From Gymnopilus junonius (lineage: Eukaryota > Basidiomycota > Agaricomycetes > Agaricales > Galerinaceae), in NCBI GenBank assembly GCA_015501075.1, contig JADNYJ010000201.1:1-64000 (forward strand): a stretch of DNA of 64,000 nucleotides. Direction: 5' to 3'. How positions within the stretch are numbered: position 1 is the first letter of the stretch; the number at the start of each line of letters is the position of its first letter. Positions 1 to 11,505 of the stretch are shown here, in pieces. Under the pieces are notes generated by a model. That model saw only the letters and a list, made by a program, of their open reading frames with translations. It had not been told where the DNA came from and searched no databases. A program made the position numbers and the translations under genes.

Positions 1-870
1 CAAAGTAACCCGGCATTTTTGAAAGCCTGAGTGTCAATGAGTTTATGACCTTGTAAACATGAATTCTCTGGATTTACTGATGTATGTTAAAATTGGTGAC
101 TCGTGTTTATCCTTTCGAATAACGAAAGAGACATACAAGAAATGCTCTGGAAACTTTCGAAGCATTAAATGACGATAGATCGATTGGCTAACGGCCGCAT
201 CCCGAGATCCTGTGTGTTTCCGGGGTTGGGGACGGGTGGGACGTACCTTAGAACGACAGTCTCTTCTGCTGGGTAAGTATCGGTCGTCAATGCAGTGAGC
301 AGTGTCGTTGTGACAGGGATGCAACAGAAGATCGGGGCAGACCCAGCCATCGTGATAGCAGGTATGCATTTAGAATTCAGCTGGGGTCGACCTCCAGTCC
401 CGCGACGAAGATTGCTTTGATAGAAGGCAGCTATAACCGCTGCGATAAGCTGGGGGCTCGGGATCGTCAAGTGACCCGCTACGCTGATGAAGATGATTGT
501 GTCAGCCACAGCGATGAATAATTTCGACATGCTCCGAAGCTCACGATGTCTTTTTGAACGAGGAGATAACCGTCCTTCTCATCTCTGAGACATAGATCAC
601 TTTTGGCGTCAACACGCTACCCAGCCATAGTAAAGGCGGCCTTTGGCAAATTATGCGATCCTGGTCATCGTAGTTCAAAATACGCAAAATAAATGCAGCA
701 AAATCGTCGACGTGAGATTCTGGAGATTGAGGCTTCTCTACCAAACCGAGATACCGGAAGAATAGTCGGTCATCTTTTTGTAACTGTTCGTCCAGCTTCT
801 CCGCGTTGTGGAGGATCGTATCAGACTCATAAGCCGGAAGTTGGGTTGTGTTGAAGAACGTTTCTGAGTT
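1..870 (-). pseudogene. Decayed Agaricomycete hypothetical gene
   Basis: Read on the minus strand, a conserved block begins with PESHVDDFAAFILRILNYDD (about 720-660) and continues as MAG-stop-RVDAKSDLC (about 625-580), an arrangement I recognise from a family of uncharacterised Agaricomycete proteins. A one-base shift separates the two blocks and an in-frame TAG sits where a sense codon is expected. A normal-looking intron (about 547-488, GTGAGC..CAG) then joins to a second conserved block with PQLIAAVIAAF, ITMAGSAPIF and VLRYVPPVPNPG (about 470-190). The end of the gene is degraded or lies off the window. The function of the family is unknown to me. The frameshift plus stop make it a pseudogene as sequenced. 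The 5' limit near 870 is uncertain. Confidence 0.6.
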
Positions 871-1213
871 GGAGCTCTCTACCCATATATTGAAAGCAAG
901 AAGTTCATTGCCGGTCTAGTGTAAACCTTATTTTGCAGTTTGTATGAGGTTTGGCATGGTGGTTCAGTGCAAGTTGGCTTTGAATAATGTGACACGCTAT
1001 CAAGCACAAAATATAACCACGACGATCAGTTAATTTTTTCTCTATCAATTTACAAACAACAGAAGGGAAATAAAATACAGGGAGATAGGAAGAGATAGGG
1101 GTATACATCTTGAATAATGTTGTGGAGTACAGAATATAGTTATTTAAGCTTGATATGACAATCAGAAGAGAGGAAGGAAAGCTAAACAAAAAATCAGAGA
1201 AAGCTTTTGGCTA
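871..1213. other. Intergenic, no gene seen
   Basis: This AT-rich spacer separates the decayed gene from the first HMG-box gene. It probably contains the 3' end of the HMG transcript. I see no conserved coding signal on either strand. Confidence 0.5.
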
Positions 1214-2852
1214 TCAATCCAAATTCAAAAAGGATTCCTCCATCACCGCCAGATCCAGATTAGAACAGTCTATCATCCCATAGCCATAGCTCAAATCCAA
1301 TGCCGAAATCGCGCGAGCAATGGGTTCAAGCTCAGAGTCCAGCTCAAAACCGGCCAATGTGTGTGGGACTGAAGTAGAGGACGACGCCCAGGAAGTATAG
1401 TCCGTCAAGAACTCATCAGCTGGGAGAGCGAACTCGTCGTGATGGGGAAGGTAAAGAAGCGGACCGGTCTGCGTCACTGGCTCTGACATGGGAGCGAGGG
1501 TAGGTATATGTACTTGCTCTGTATTCGTCGAATACAAATCCAGGTTCACCGGTGGCAATACGGGAATCGTATCATACATGACTTCAGGTTGCCAGAGGTA
1601 GGACTTGAACCCATCTTCATACCCAGGTCCGGAGTAGAAATAACTGGGAAGAATACTCTCGGTGTCGAGGTGAGGGTGAATTGATGAGACGTAACTTGTC
1701 TCGAGGACCTAGGAAGGACGATGGTAAGAAAATAATTGTGTAGTCGAGAGAGAGTAATTCTATACCTTACGACCAGTCACTAAAATAGGAGCAGGCGTCT
1801 TTGACGTCAAGCTCAGCACAGGGATCTCGTCCGTTGGCACAAAGTTGTCGTGTTTTGAAGGAGGAGGGGAAGAGAAGGAAGATGATCGAGAAGGCCGCTC
1901 GGAAGGAGTTGAAGGAGCCGGTGCAAGCCTCCACACAGCTTGTTGGGCAGCGACCTCCAGTTCGGGAGAAGAGTCGACATCGGAGGAAGGAGCTGAGCTG
2001 ACAGCGAACGAGGACGACCTCGAGGCTTTCTTCTTCACAATAGTCGATATCGACGAAGCAGTTTTCCTGGTAATCCTCGTAGCCCCATTCCTCGCAGCGG
2101 GACCGAGCAGCTATGAAGACTGATGGTGAGCATACAATTGATAAATCAAAGAGAATGCAAGAGAAAGCATACCGTTTGAGTGAGAGCAACGACCTCCAGC
2201 TCAGGTGAAGAATCAGCATCGGAAGAGCTGGCGGTGAATGACGACGACCTCGAGAAAGACAGCTGAGACCTCTTCCTCACAGTAGCCGACATCGAGGAAG
2301 CGGTCTTCTTCGTCCCGCTGGGTTTCGCCTTCACACTGTTCCCTTTCCTCGTTGGAGAATACACATAATTGGGATGCCGCAGTGTGTGGGCCATCTTCTC
2401 CCTGAGCGCCAAGTCTTCATACACTTGCCTCTCCTCTTCTTCCATTTTCTTCCAACGCAGGGCAGCCTCCACACTCAGCGTTTGCTGCTTGATCCCAGAG
2501 TACTTGTGAGCCGCGATGAATTCCGAGCGAAATATGAGGAAACAGTTCCTCGGCCGGGGGATGTGGTTGGGGTCCTTTCGACGCGAATGGCTCCTACGAG
2601 GGCCGGATGATTTGGCATCCGGGGCAGGGAGGTTGGCGATCTCAGAAGGGAGGGCGACATTGGGGAAGGTCGCGGAGGTGGTGAGAACGTTGATTTGGAC
2701 GTCGAGCGGGGTCCGAAGTGCGGTGAACGCCGGCCGCGTGATCTGATGGCCGGTGCCGTCTACAACAAGCGTTAGTTCATGAGTTCGGTGCTGATCACGA
2801 AAGATGATAACTCACCATAACTTGAGGATGATACGTTGCGGAATGTTGGCAT
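1214..2852 (-). CDS. HMG-box transcription factor, copy 1
   Basis: This is a predicted nuclear DNA-binding protein of about 487 residues. The inferred exons on the minus strand are 2852-2816, 2759-2173, 2110-1766 and 1708-1214. All introns are GT..AG and the total is in phase (1464 bases). The start MPTFRNVS matches the start of copy 2 (MPAFRNIP). The HMG box covers about residues 78-148: it opens with HIPRPRNCFLIFRS and ends near HPNYVYSP, the pattern of MATA/SOX-type boxes that bind and bend DNA. The C-terminal part is Ser/Pro/acidic, with SRSSSF and DSSPELEV motifs typical of disordered activation regions. The post-box tail is present twice: one version is its own (exon 2) and the second (exon 3) is almost identical to copy 2. 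The target genes are unknown. It could be a sexual development or mating-response regulator, but nothing here proves that. Confidence 0.75.
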
Positions 2853-5344
2853 AGTGTCAGATAGACTCGAATAGAGCAGTGAATATGGGACACAAGAAGG
2901 GGTATTGAGAGGAAGGGGACAAGTAACGCGCAAGATGAGTCGACGTCGACCCGGGGGTACTTGAATTCAAAGTTGGGTACTTTGCAGCCACAATCTCCCC
3001 CATGGACCCGTCTTTTAAATACACAAACCGTAGGGCCATAAACCCTAATGACAATGGAACTTCGAGATGTCAATCCCATGCTCTGTTGTAGATCTCAGAT
3101 CGATGAAAAGCTTCGAATTCGCGGATGACGCAAACGGTTAACCAGGGTTGGCCTAAAAGGCCATCAGGATTTTTTCTCGCCTGCAATCGTCGCTGACTTT
3201 GAATTACATGGCCTCGTGCCGTGGCCTAAGTACCGGGCCTGTTCGGACTCCAGTGCAATATAGCCAAGCAACGATGGGCTCGTCGCAAGTAACTCCCATT
3301 CCATTGACCTATGACAAATCGACCATACAGGTAACAGTACAACCTAGAGTCGACGTGGGTTAAACTAAATGTTGAACGCCGAAGTAATGTAGATAACTGT
3401 ACAAGTTCAAACGATGTGAACAGTCACTCCAGTGAGCGAATCAAGGAGACTTCCCAATCGAAAGAAGGAAGCGATCCGAAAAGTCTGGACAAACCTGATT
3501 AACTTCAAGTGATTAAATTCACCTTGCCGCCAGATCGAATCGGAATTCCACATAGCACAGCATAGCACGCGAGAAGACGCATTGTTCCTAGCGCCTATCT
3601 AACTGATTAAGCAGAATCTAAATTAATTGATCATCGACTGACGTTAGCTGACGTTTGACTTTGAAGTCCGCGAACCAGGGACTTCGGGACGGACGCAATT
3701 GTACCAAACGGGGAAATTACTGGATAAGAAAAATCTATTATTGGAGCTAGATCATGGATCATGGAAGGCCAGCACGCAGCCAAGGAGCCCTTTTAGGCGT
3801 AGGATCGTCGAGGGCACGAATAAGGTGTACCAATTCGGTTTTTAGCGAACATGACCGCGATAAAAACTACGAAATGGGCTGCTGTGGAAGGAAGAGTCTG
3901 GGAAAGATCAGGGTCGATACAAGGAGAGAGTACAATTGACCTTGACCAAATTTTCGATTTTCTGCTCAGGTCTCTTTATCCACTGTCCAGATACATTCCG
4001 AAACGTCCGGGTCTGGCAACTTTCAAATTTCAGCAAGGATACAGTTCATATTCGTATTCTAGAGATGAGTTACACGATGACGAGCCTGGAGGTGCAACTG
4101 CAAGAATACTTAAAACAATGGACAGAGAACACTAACCTCAAATGCTTGCAGTGGCCCAGCTTGAGAATCGTTGACTTGCCAAGACAAAGCAATTTTCTAT
4201 CTCAGCGGCCCCTACAACAACAGGGATGACGAAGAACGTACGAACAATGCATTTTTACGGATAAAAATTCGCATCTCGGGCCAATGACAGCCCAACGTCG
4301 CATGGGGTTTCTCAAAGTTTCTTCCTGGAACCAATCCGGCAACCTAAGGAATAAGTACACCGAGCGACTGCGAGTTGAACGGATGCAAATTAAGAGGGAG
4401 CCCCATAAATGGGATCCTTGAGATTCGGGAATCTCGAGCCCCAGGGCCCTAACTTCTTCCAAATGCCACGCGGGTGAGCGGTCGGGACTCGGAAGCAAAA
4501 AAGAAGGTTGACTTTGCTGTGCTCCTGCTCAAAGGAAGGAATGTTCCGACGTAGCCTGTCAGTCGCTGTCAGACTTCAAGCTTCAGTAAGCACGTATCAG
4601 CTGTTGCGTTGGAGTCATGGGGCCCATTTGTGGATGGTTGCAATCGTCGCTGAGGTTCAAATACGAGCCTGAGGTAACCGCGTGATAAGATAAGGATATC
4701 GAGGATCATAGGCACTTCTGTCGGACGAGCAATGCTACGGCTGAGAGATTTCCGGCAGCGACATCCTTTACCTAATTTAATTAAAAAAGGGCGGACAGTA
4801 GTCGGACTGCACGACTCGCGAGAGCAGATTACTTACTTTGAGCTGCAATGAGTGCCAGCGACAAGATACATAGTAGAACGTCGTCCATAATACCAGCAGA
4901 AATACATTCGATGGCACTCGCATTGTTAATCCAATAACACGGTTATAAAACCAGTAAGATGGTATAAAAGAGACGAGAGCTGAGGAGGACAAGGAAGCGC
5001 GAAAAATTTAAAGTAAAAAGACACAGGTGTTTGGTCATCAAATTTTGTCAGTCTGAGTCACATGAGGCGATATAAATATATCGTTACACAGCCACTAATT
5101 AGCTAGTGCAAAAATCGTAACGATAAAAGAAAAGAAAAGAGATGCAGGATTGTACATACAACAGGATAAGAAGGCGTAGGGGTATGCATATGTACACTAG
5201 GAGCGAGTTTTTAAATATAAAGTACAAGTCAGAGTTACATCTAGGGTTATAAAACGTTTGTCTTGCGCATTGCAATCAATCGCTAGTGTGACGATTTGGA
5301 GAGAAGAAGGAAAGAAGGAAAGGTTGGTACAAGACGAGAATTTA
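2853..5344. other. Intergenic spacer between HMG genes
   Basis: About 2.5 kb with no recognisable gene. It should contain the promoter of HMG copy 1 near 2853-3100 and the 3' flank of copy 2. Short open frames at 3754-4498 and 4777-4992 have no family resemblance and no consistent splice structure, so I leave them out. Confidence 0.5.
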
Positions 5345-6969
5345 TCAAACTGCTTTTTCCTTCCCTTTGCACATCACATCCGAAGGAGTAGAGTCAAAAT
5401 AACCACCGTTCAAATAGGCTTCCTCCGACTCTACATCGGACATTGCGTAGTCCATCACATCATAGTTGACACCGTAATCGTAATTCAAATTCAAGGCTGA
5501 AATTGAACGACTGATGGGGTCCAGCTCGGAGTCAAACTCGACGCCGCCAAATGTATATGGAGTCGAAGTGGAGGATGAAGCATAGTCCGTCAAGAATCCA
5601 CCAGCTGCCATAGCAAACTCGTCGGGATAGGGGAGGTAAGGGAGGGGTCCGGTCTGGGACACAGACGTAGGGGTGGACTCAAATAATCCAAATCCAAAGC
5701 TATTCATGCTCGCCTCCACATTGGAGCCCGATGAGTCCATGTTCATTGGCAGCGATACAGGATTCGTATCGCACATGACTTCAGGTTGCCAGAAGTACGG
5801 CTTGAACCCATCCTTATACGCAGATCCGGAGCCGAAGTAATCGGGAAAGTTACTCTCGGTGTCGAGGTGAGGGTGAATTGATGAGACGTAACTTGTCTCG
5901 AGGACCTAGGAAGGACGATGGTAAGAAAATAGTTGTGTAGTCGAGAGAGAGTAATTCTATACCTTACGACCAGTCACTAAAATAGGAGCAGGCGTCTTTG
6001 ACGTCAAGCTCAGCACAGGGATCTCGTCCGTTGGCACAAAGTTGTCGTGCTTTGAAGGAGGAGGGGAAGAGAAGGAAGATGATCTAGAAGACCGCTCGGA
6101 AGGAGTTGAAGGACCCGGTGCAAGCCTCCACACAGCTTGTTGGGCAGCGACCTCCAGTTCGGGAGAAGAGTCACCATCGGAGGAAGGAGCTGAGCTGACA
6201 GCGAACGAGGACGACCTCGAGGCTTTCTTCTTCACAATAGTCGATATCGACGAAGCAGTTTTCCTGGTAATCCTCGTAGCCCCATTCCTCGCAACGGGGG
6301 CGTAAACGTAATTTGGAAAGCGCTTCTTGTGAAGTTCCTTCTCCTCCCGCGCCCTATCCCTAAATATTTGCTTATCGTCTTCTAACATCACTTCCCAGAC
6401 TTTGGCAGCCACTACACTCAGCGCGTTCTGCTTGAGTTGTACGGAGCCGTTAAAGAAATTGGTGAAGAAGGAGCGGAAGAGGATGAAGGCATTGCGAGGG
6501 CGGGGGATGTAATTGGGGTCCTTCCGACGGGATTTGCGGGAGGTTTTAGTACGGGATGAGATGAAGGTGCGTCGAGCAGGAGTGAGGAAGGGGTCGATAA
6601 TAGGAGTGGTGCAAGTGGGATGACTTTGGTGAGGGTTACTAGATCTATAAAGTGAACGGAACAGTGTAGCTTGCTCGTCTGCCTTGCTGAGATGCGCGGC
6701 GTCGACTTCGTTGTGGTGTTTGGCAAACTTGATCCAGCGACTATCCGGGGTGATGTCAACGGGCACAACCCAATTCAGCACCGGCGGCATGATCTGATCA
6801 CTGGTGATAGGCGCAAGCTGGCCTTCTTTTATGTATCGCAAGAGCAAAGCGTCAGTGATGAGAGATGTGATCGTAAGATAGCTCATGACGACTCACTGTT
6901 ATATACAACTCCGTCAATGCGGGTTGAGTGACGAGTCTTAGTGGAGGGTATGTTGCGGAATGCAGGCAT
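5345..6969 (-). CDS. HMG-box transcription factor, copy 2
   Basis: Predicted nuclear HMG-box protein of about 497 residues, paralogous to the gene at 1214-2852. The inferred exons are 6969-6897, about 6822-5963 and 5905-5345. The first intron starts GTGAGTCGTC; its acceptor may be one codon away from the choice made here. The HMG box spans about residues 130-200, from NYIPRPRNAFILFRS through a basic/acidic helix (EDDKQIFRDRAREEKELHKK) to FPNYVYAP. A Ser-rich tail with DSSPELEV follows. The last exon, with FLTDYASS and a repeated E/D-S-E-L-D-PI motif, aligns along its length with copy 1. The two genes are in the same orientation, about 2.5 kb apart, so they arose by tandem duplication. No operon-like coupling is expected in this organism. 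Confidence 0.8.
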
Positions 6970-9165
6970 GGTGTCGGATAGCAGGGATTAGGCGGGGAAC
7001 TGGGCAGGGGAGGAGAAAGTGCGCAAGACCCGGAAGTTCTTTGAGGTTTTGAAATCCTCCCCAAGAAGCCATCGTTTATAAAGCTTTGAAGCGTAGGAAC
7101 TATGGCCCCATCCATGTTTGGGAACAAGATGCAAGATCTCTGCCACGGCTCATTTTGACTTTTTTTGCGTTGAGAATGGGAGTGGTCGTCGATCTTCATA
7201 GATCTTCTTTCCCATTTTCGTTGACAGGGAAGCACAAACAAGAACAAACTATTTCCCAACGCTAAAAATAGGTACACGGAGGTACCTGGAGGTACGCGGA
7301 CTCTCTAGCCATCATTCAATTATGCCATATTGTGCCGCGGGTGGGTTGAGGTTCATCCAGACTTGCCAAGTAACCCCGGCAGCCACTTTCCGACAAAGAC
7401 CAATTACTGATAGCCCTTGGGAGAGCGACATTCCTACTAATGGACACCAACTGCCAGCGGAGTCGATGAATGAGTAATCAGAGAGGCGTCCTAACTATGG
7501 GTGAACCGGTATATATTAAAGGTTGATTAGGGCCTGAACAGAACTACTTTTCATAGTACAAGCCTGTAATAAGGACACCGGAAGTGATCCCATGCAAAAC
7601 AGTGATCTCATAATAACAAGTTAGTTTCGTTCCAGGTGTACGCATTTGAGAAGTAACATGTCGCATCCCTCAACGTCAGTGTCGTCTGAGATTATTATAT
7701 ATATCCTTCGAAAAGACAAAAAGCGGAAAGTCCGAGGAACCGGTCATTTACCAGAGTGCGTAGTCAGTCGGTGGCGATGACGCTCCTCCCCCAAGAAGGG
7801 CTTACATGAAATGCGAACTGCGAGGGTAGACGAAAGGGGGTAAGTCATTAGGAAGAGTAAATATAAACACGAGTAGGGTCTTGGGAGCAGGGCATAATGT
7901 AAATGCCATGATACTTGCCTTGCGGCAACGCTTCGGAAATCGGAAGAAGAGCCCATGTTCGACATCCAGTCCTTCAAGGATCGCCAATTGCCTGGGAATC
8001 GAAAGCAGTTTTTAGTTTTCCTTGGCTTGCATCAACAATGGAAATTGTAATCGCGTGGAAGAACTTAAGGGGTACCTATAATCATACGCAAGCGCGTTTA
8101 TAATACATAAGAAGCTTGGGGTTGTGTTAGCCAGGAAAAAAACCCGTATGCATTATAAGCATACGCACTGGTCAGGGCTTCCGATTCGGACGTCGATGGG
8201 TACTCGTTGAACGATTGTGAAGTCAGGGGGGCTGTCGTCGGCAAATCGATTCAAATCAACCTGCTTGGTAGAATTCAGCAGACGCCTAGCTTGATGATAG
8301 CAAAAATCATGACCATGATGCAGGACAATAAATCAGTGAAAAAGTAGTGCATAACATAAGAAATTTTTCGTATCTTGAGTCCTTGGCTAGGATATAGTGA
8401 CTCGAGTCGGCCCCATCCAGCTCTGTTACAACTCTCTGGGAGATTTTTCCAAAAGTTCTCATGTCTAATAAGTTGTATAAACGAGGATTAATCAGGTAGG
8501 GTCTACATGAATCAGGACTCCGAGCAGTGGCGCGCAACCTCTTTGAATTATGCCTTGAGTGGTCTTCAGAGCGGTCTGCGAATCACACGAATTGGGAACC
8601 AAACGAATCGAGGATCAAACGAGTTGGGAATTCCCACTCGTATCCGGATTCTGAAAAAATTAAGTAAAGAGGGAGGAAAAAATTGATAACTACAGAGCAG
8701 CCTATAAGGCATCCCTCAATACCATCGAAATTCTCGCCTCATCGGTGTGGTTGAAGATACTAGTAGCAAGTTGAATGGCGAAAATTTTAATTATGAAGCA
8801 GTCCGTTACATAAGACGGTAATACCTTTTGAGAGAAAGATAAATCGCTAGCGAAGTGTGGAGGGCAAGAATAGATAGGCAAAGAAGAAATTGATAGCGCT
8901 TTCGAGCGACAGGGACAGGCAAGAGTACAAATTGCGATGGGCGCCGGAAGGAGGAGGAGCGTGAGAAAGACGGGATTGATGGGATATTGTGAGGTCATTC
9001 CGGGTTCTCATCTTGTCCTCATCTTTGCCTCATTCATTTACATGCTCAGTCAATCGAATTCAATCAACTCTTCAGTCGACTTTGAACGCTCTTATCATTA
9101 AATTACACCTAACACTCACAATTATAAGTACGTGAAGGCTAATTTGTGCAAATTTTTCAGGCTAT
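6970..9165. other. Intergenic spacer
   Basis: About 2.2 kb without a supported gene. The 3' part must contain the promoter of the F-box gene at 9166. A minus-strand frame at 8998-8702 (98 codons) begins with a hydrophobic signal-like stretch (PVFLTLLLLPAPIAI) but shows no family match and may be chance. A small imperfect palindrome with CGTATGC/GCATACG arms lies at about 8144-8164. Confidence 0.45.
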
Positions 9166-10806
9166 ATGCGACTCTATTCATATTGTGACAGTCTTCCCTG
9201 CAGGTTTTATTCGAAGGCTACTAGTATCCACCGTTGCTCTTGCGGAAATCTTCAGACGCTGGATGACGAAGAACAATATGGGTCATGCACGATTTCCAAC
9301 GGCGAATCTTGTGACGCATGTAGGAAAATAACCTCTCTCAACACTCAGATATCAAATGCAAAGAGCGCGCTCGAGGACTTATTGATCCAGCGCCAAGAGC
9401 TCAAAGGCAGCGTCAACCAGTTTCACAGTTCCGTATTTCACGTCCCTTTAGAGGTCACCACCTACATTTTCCAGCTGTATATCGACGATCAGGAAGTCCC
9501 TGATGACCCTCCAGCACATATCCCGAAGTTCCGGAAACCATCGCCGTTGATTTTGGGAGCAGTGTGTCATTCTTGGCATCGGATTGCGTTGTCGATTCCT
9601 CGGTTATGGACGAATATTTCCATTCAACTCTGTGAAGAGAAGGCCGAAGGACAATCTCAGCTTGTCTGTGACTGGCTCAAGCGCTCTGGCGAGTTTCCTG
9701 TCAGCATTGAACTTTCTAGTATACTTTCTGGTTATGACCATACCGTGGGCGACAAGTTCCCTGATGAGCTGCCTACGTTACCTTTCTTGCCAATGATTAA
9801 TGCGATCAACGAATGTTCGCATCGCTGGAAACGCCTGGCATGTATCAAACTCCCTCCCGCGTTCTGTAACCTTCTTTGTGGAAATCTTCAAGGAACTCCT
9901 CTCTTGGATTCGCTGACAATCCAGGATGCGCCCTCCTATGGCGAAATAAAATTTCACTTGAAAGCTGGGAAGCCCTCCCCAAAAACCATTGGAATTTCAG
10001 ATCTATACCTTTGCTCATTCGACGTGGATTTCAGTCGCGTCACCACGATAATTGCTGGCGGGATTACCTTCAGCGACATACTTGACGTCATTCGATCTGC
10101 GCCGTTACTGAAGACATGCACCTGGGTAGATGGCTACGACTTTGAATACTTTGAACCTTCAGGTCAAATTCCATTTGTCCATTCCGAGTTGGAGACATTC
10201 AGCTTGGAGACTTCGCTACATGAAGACTGTCTGCGTCTACTTGACTACTTGACACTTCCCGCTCTTCAATCTCTTTCGTGCGATTTCTATGGGGAGGACT
10301 GTCCGACGACTAGCCTTAAATCGTTCCTCGAACGTTCATGTTGTCGGCTTTTGGCGGTCAAATTATCTGGAATCGCCATGAAAAAAGACGAGCTTGTCGA
10401 TCTGGTGCAGCTTTTACCTGCAGTTCAAAACGCTTCGATTATTCAGGAAAAGTTCTCCATTAATGAATTTCAGCCATTTTATACCTGCCTTCTTACGGAT
10501 AGCGAGCTTCTGCCTGCCGTTTCATCTTTGCACATTGCAGTCGACACAGGCTTCAACTGGACCGATCTTGCTTCCTTCGTTTACTATGATATGGAGTCCC
10601 ATCGCATGAAGCGACCTTTACGGGTGCTCAAAATCCGCTCCTCAGCAGTGTACGAGCTTCGACCTCGTTACATTTCCCGGGACCGTTTGAAGTTGATTCA
10701 GAAGCTGAAAGACCAGGGAATAGAAGTTTCTGTTGGAGGTCCGGATGACCTCGCGGATTTCATAGCCCAGTCAGAGGCCAATTCTCAAAAACTGACGCTT
10801 GAATAA
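9166..10806 (+). CDS. F-box/LRR-like protein
   Basis: A single-exon protein of up to 546 residues of the F-box-like superfamily that is strongly expanded in Agaricomycetes. An N-terminal Cys-rich stretch (HRCSC..., ESCDACRK) precedes a short coiled helix (ISNAKSALEDLLIQRQELKG). An F-box-like helix set follows at about residues 90-150 (FHVPLEVTTYIFQLYI, then LGAVCHSWHRIALSIPRLW). The rest is leucine-rich and irregular, as in LRR-type substrate-binding regions. In known members the F-box docks on Skp1 of an SCF ubiquitin ligase; the substrate here is unknown. The ATG at 9166 is the first in frame, but the paralogous copy downstream aligns well only from the HRCS motif, so a later or spliced start is possible. 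Confidence 0.75.
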   Translation: MRLYSYCDSLPCRFYSKATSIHRCSCGNLQTLDDEEQYGSCTISNGESCDACRKITSLNTQISNAKSALEDLLIQRQELKGSVNQFHSSVFHVPLEVTTYIFQLYIDDQEVPDDPPAHIPKFRKPSPLILGAVCHSWHRIALSIPRLWTNISIQLCEEKAEGQSQLVCDWLKRSGEFPVSIELSSILSGYDHTVGDKFPDELPTLPFLPMINAINECSHRWKRLACIKLPPAFCNLLCGNLQGTPLLDSLTIQDAPSYGEIKFHLKAGKPSPKTIGISDLYLCSFDVDFSRVTTIIAGGITFSDILDVIRSAPLLKTCTWVDGYDFEYFEPSGQIPFVHSELETFSLETSLHEDCLRLLDYLTLPALQSLSCDFYGEDCPTTSLKSFLERSCCRLLAVKLSGIAMKKDELVDLVQLLPAVQNASIIQEKFSINEFQPFYTCLLTDSELLPAVSSLHIAVDTGFNWTDLASFVYYDMESHRMKRPLRVLKIRSSAVYELRPRYISRDRLKLIQKLKDQGIEVSVGGPDDLADFIAQSEANSQKLTLE

Positions 10807-11505
10807 TTGTTAGTAGTCATAAATTTGATGTTGAATGTCTCGTCTAATCGTGGTCCGTCCAGTATCTGCTTGGCATGATTTGATACATGATGGGAACAAG
10901 ATGATAGATATTGATATGAGACTCTAACTGCTGCGAGCAGAGGTGAATATCAATCAGCGCAATCACCCTTAAAAAAATTGCAGTCTGCGTACTAAATAAC
11001 TCGACGGTACAAGAATTCAAATAGAGGGCGCATAATTAAAACAAGGGAAAAATACATGTGTACAGTAATTATGAGAACCTCCAAATCGAGCAGTAAAGAG
11101 TTCGGAGCCCGAGCAGTCGGCCTGCGTCCAAAAAAAAAAAAGGGACAGAAGTTGCTCAATTGTCTATGTTCAAGTAAGTTGACTGTGTAAATTTTTATTC
11201 CCAAAGTTCTGGCTGAACGTCTGAGGGTGGTGGGCGGCGCAAGGCACTTACCTTTATCATTGACATTCACATGAGGCAGAAAGACCAGAGAATTGAAGAT
11301 TGAATGGACTCATTTGAGTGGTGGAAATTCCAGCAAAGCCAAAGGCAAGCGACGCGAGCAAGAGGCGAATGATGGGCGGGAGAGGCTTATTAGGTAAAAA
11401 TTGCTTGGACCTAGATGTTCAACTTTTGAACAGCGAGTCTCGACTGAGTCAGACCGTTATATAAGTGAGGACTCTTTACATTCTAATTTCCAAGTTACGT
11501 CCTAA
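10807..11505. other. Intergenic between F-box copies
   Basis: Contains the 3' flank of the F-box gene and the 5' flank of its decayed copy. A motif reading GACTCATTTGAGTGGTGGAA near 11307 recurs in altered form near 13343, after the decayed copy. This suggests that 3' flanking sequence was included in the tandem duplication. A run of A residues lies near 11130. Confidence 0.5.

Noticed and set aside
7266..7305. Repeated GGTAC units (AGGTACACGGAGGTACCTGGAGGTACGCGG)
   Set aside because: Only three short units; likely chance or a tiny microsatellite with no link to a gene.
8702..8998. Minus-strand frame with a signal-like hydrophobic start
   Set aside because: No family match, no clear intron or promoter, and its end is not conserved; not enough to call a secreted protein.
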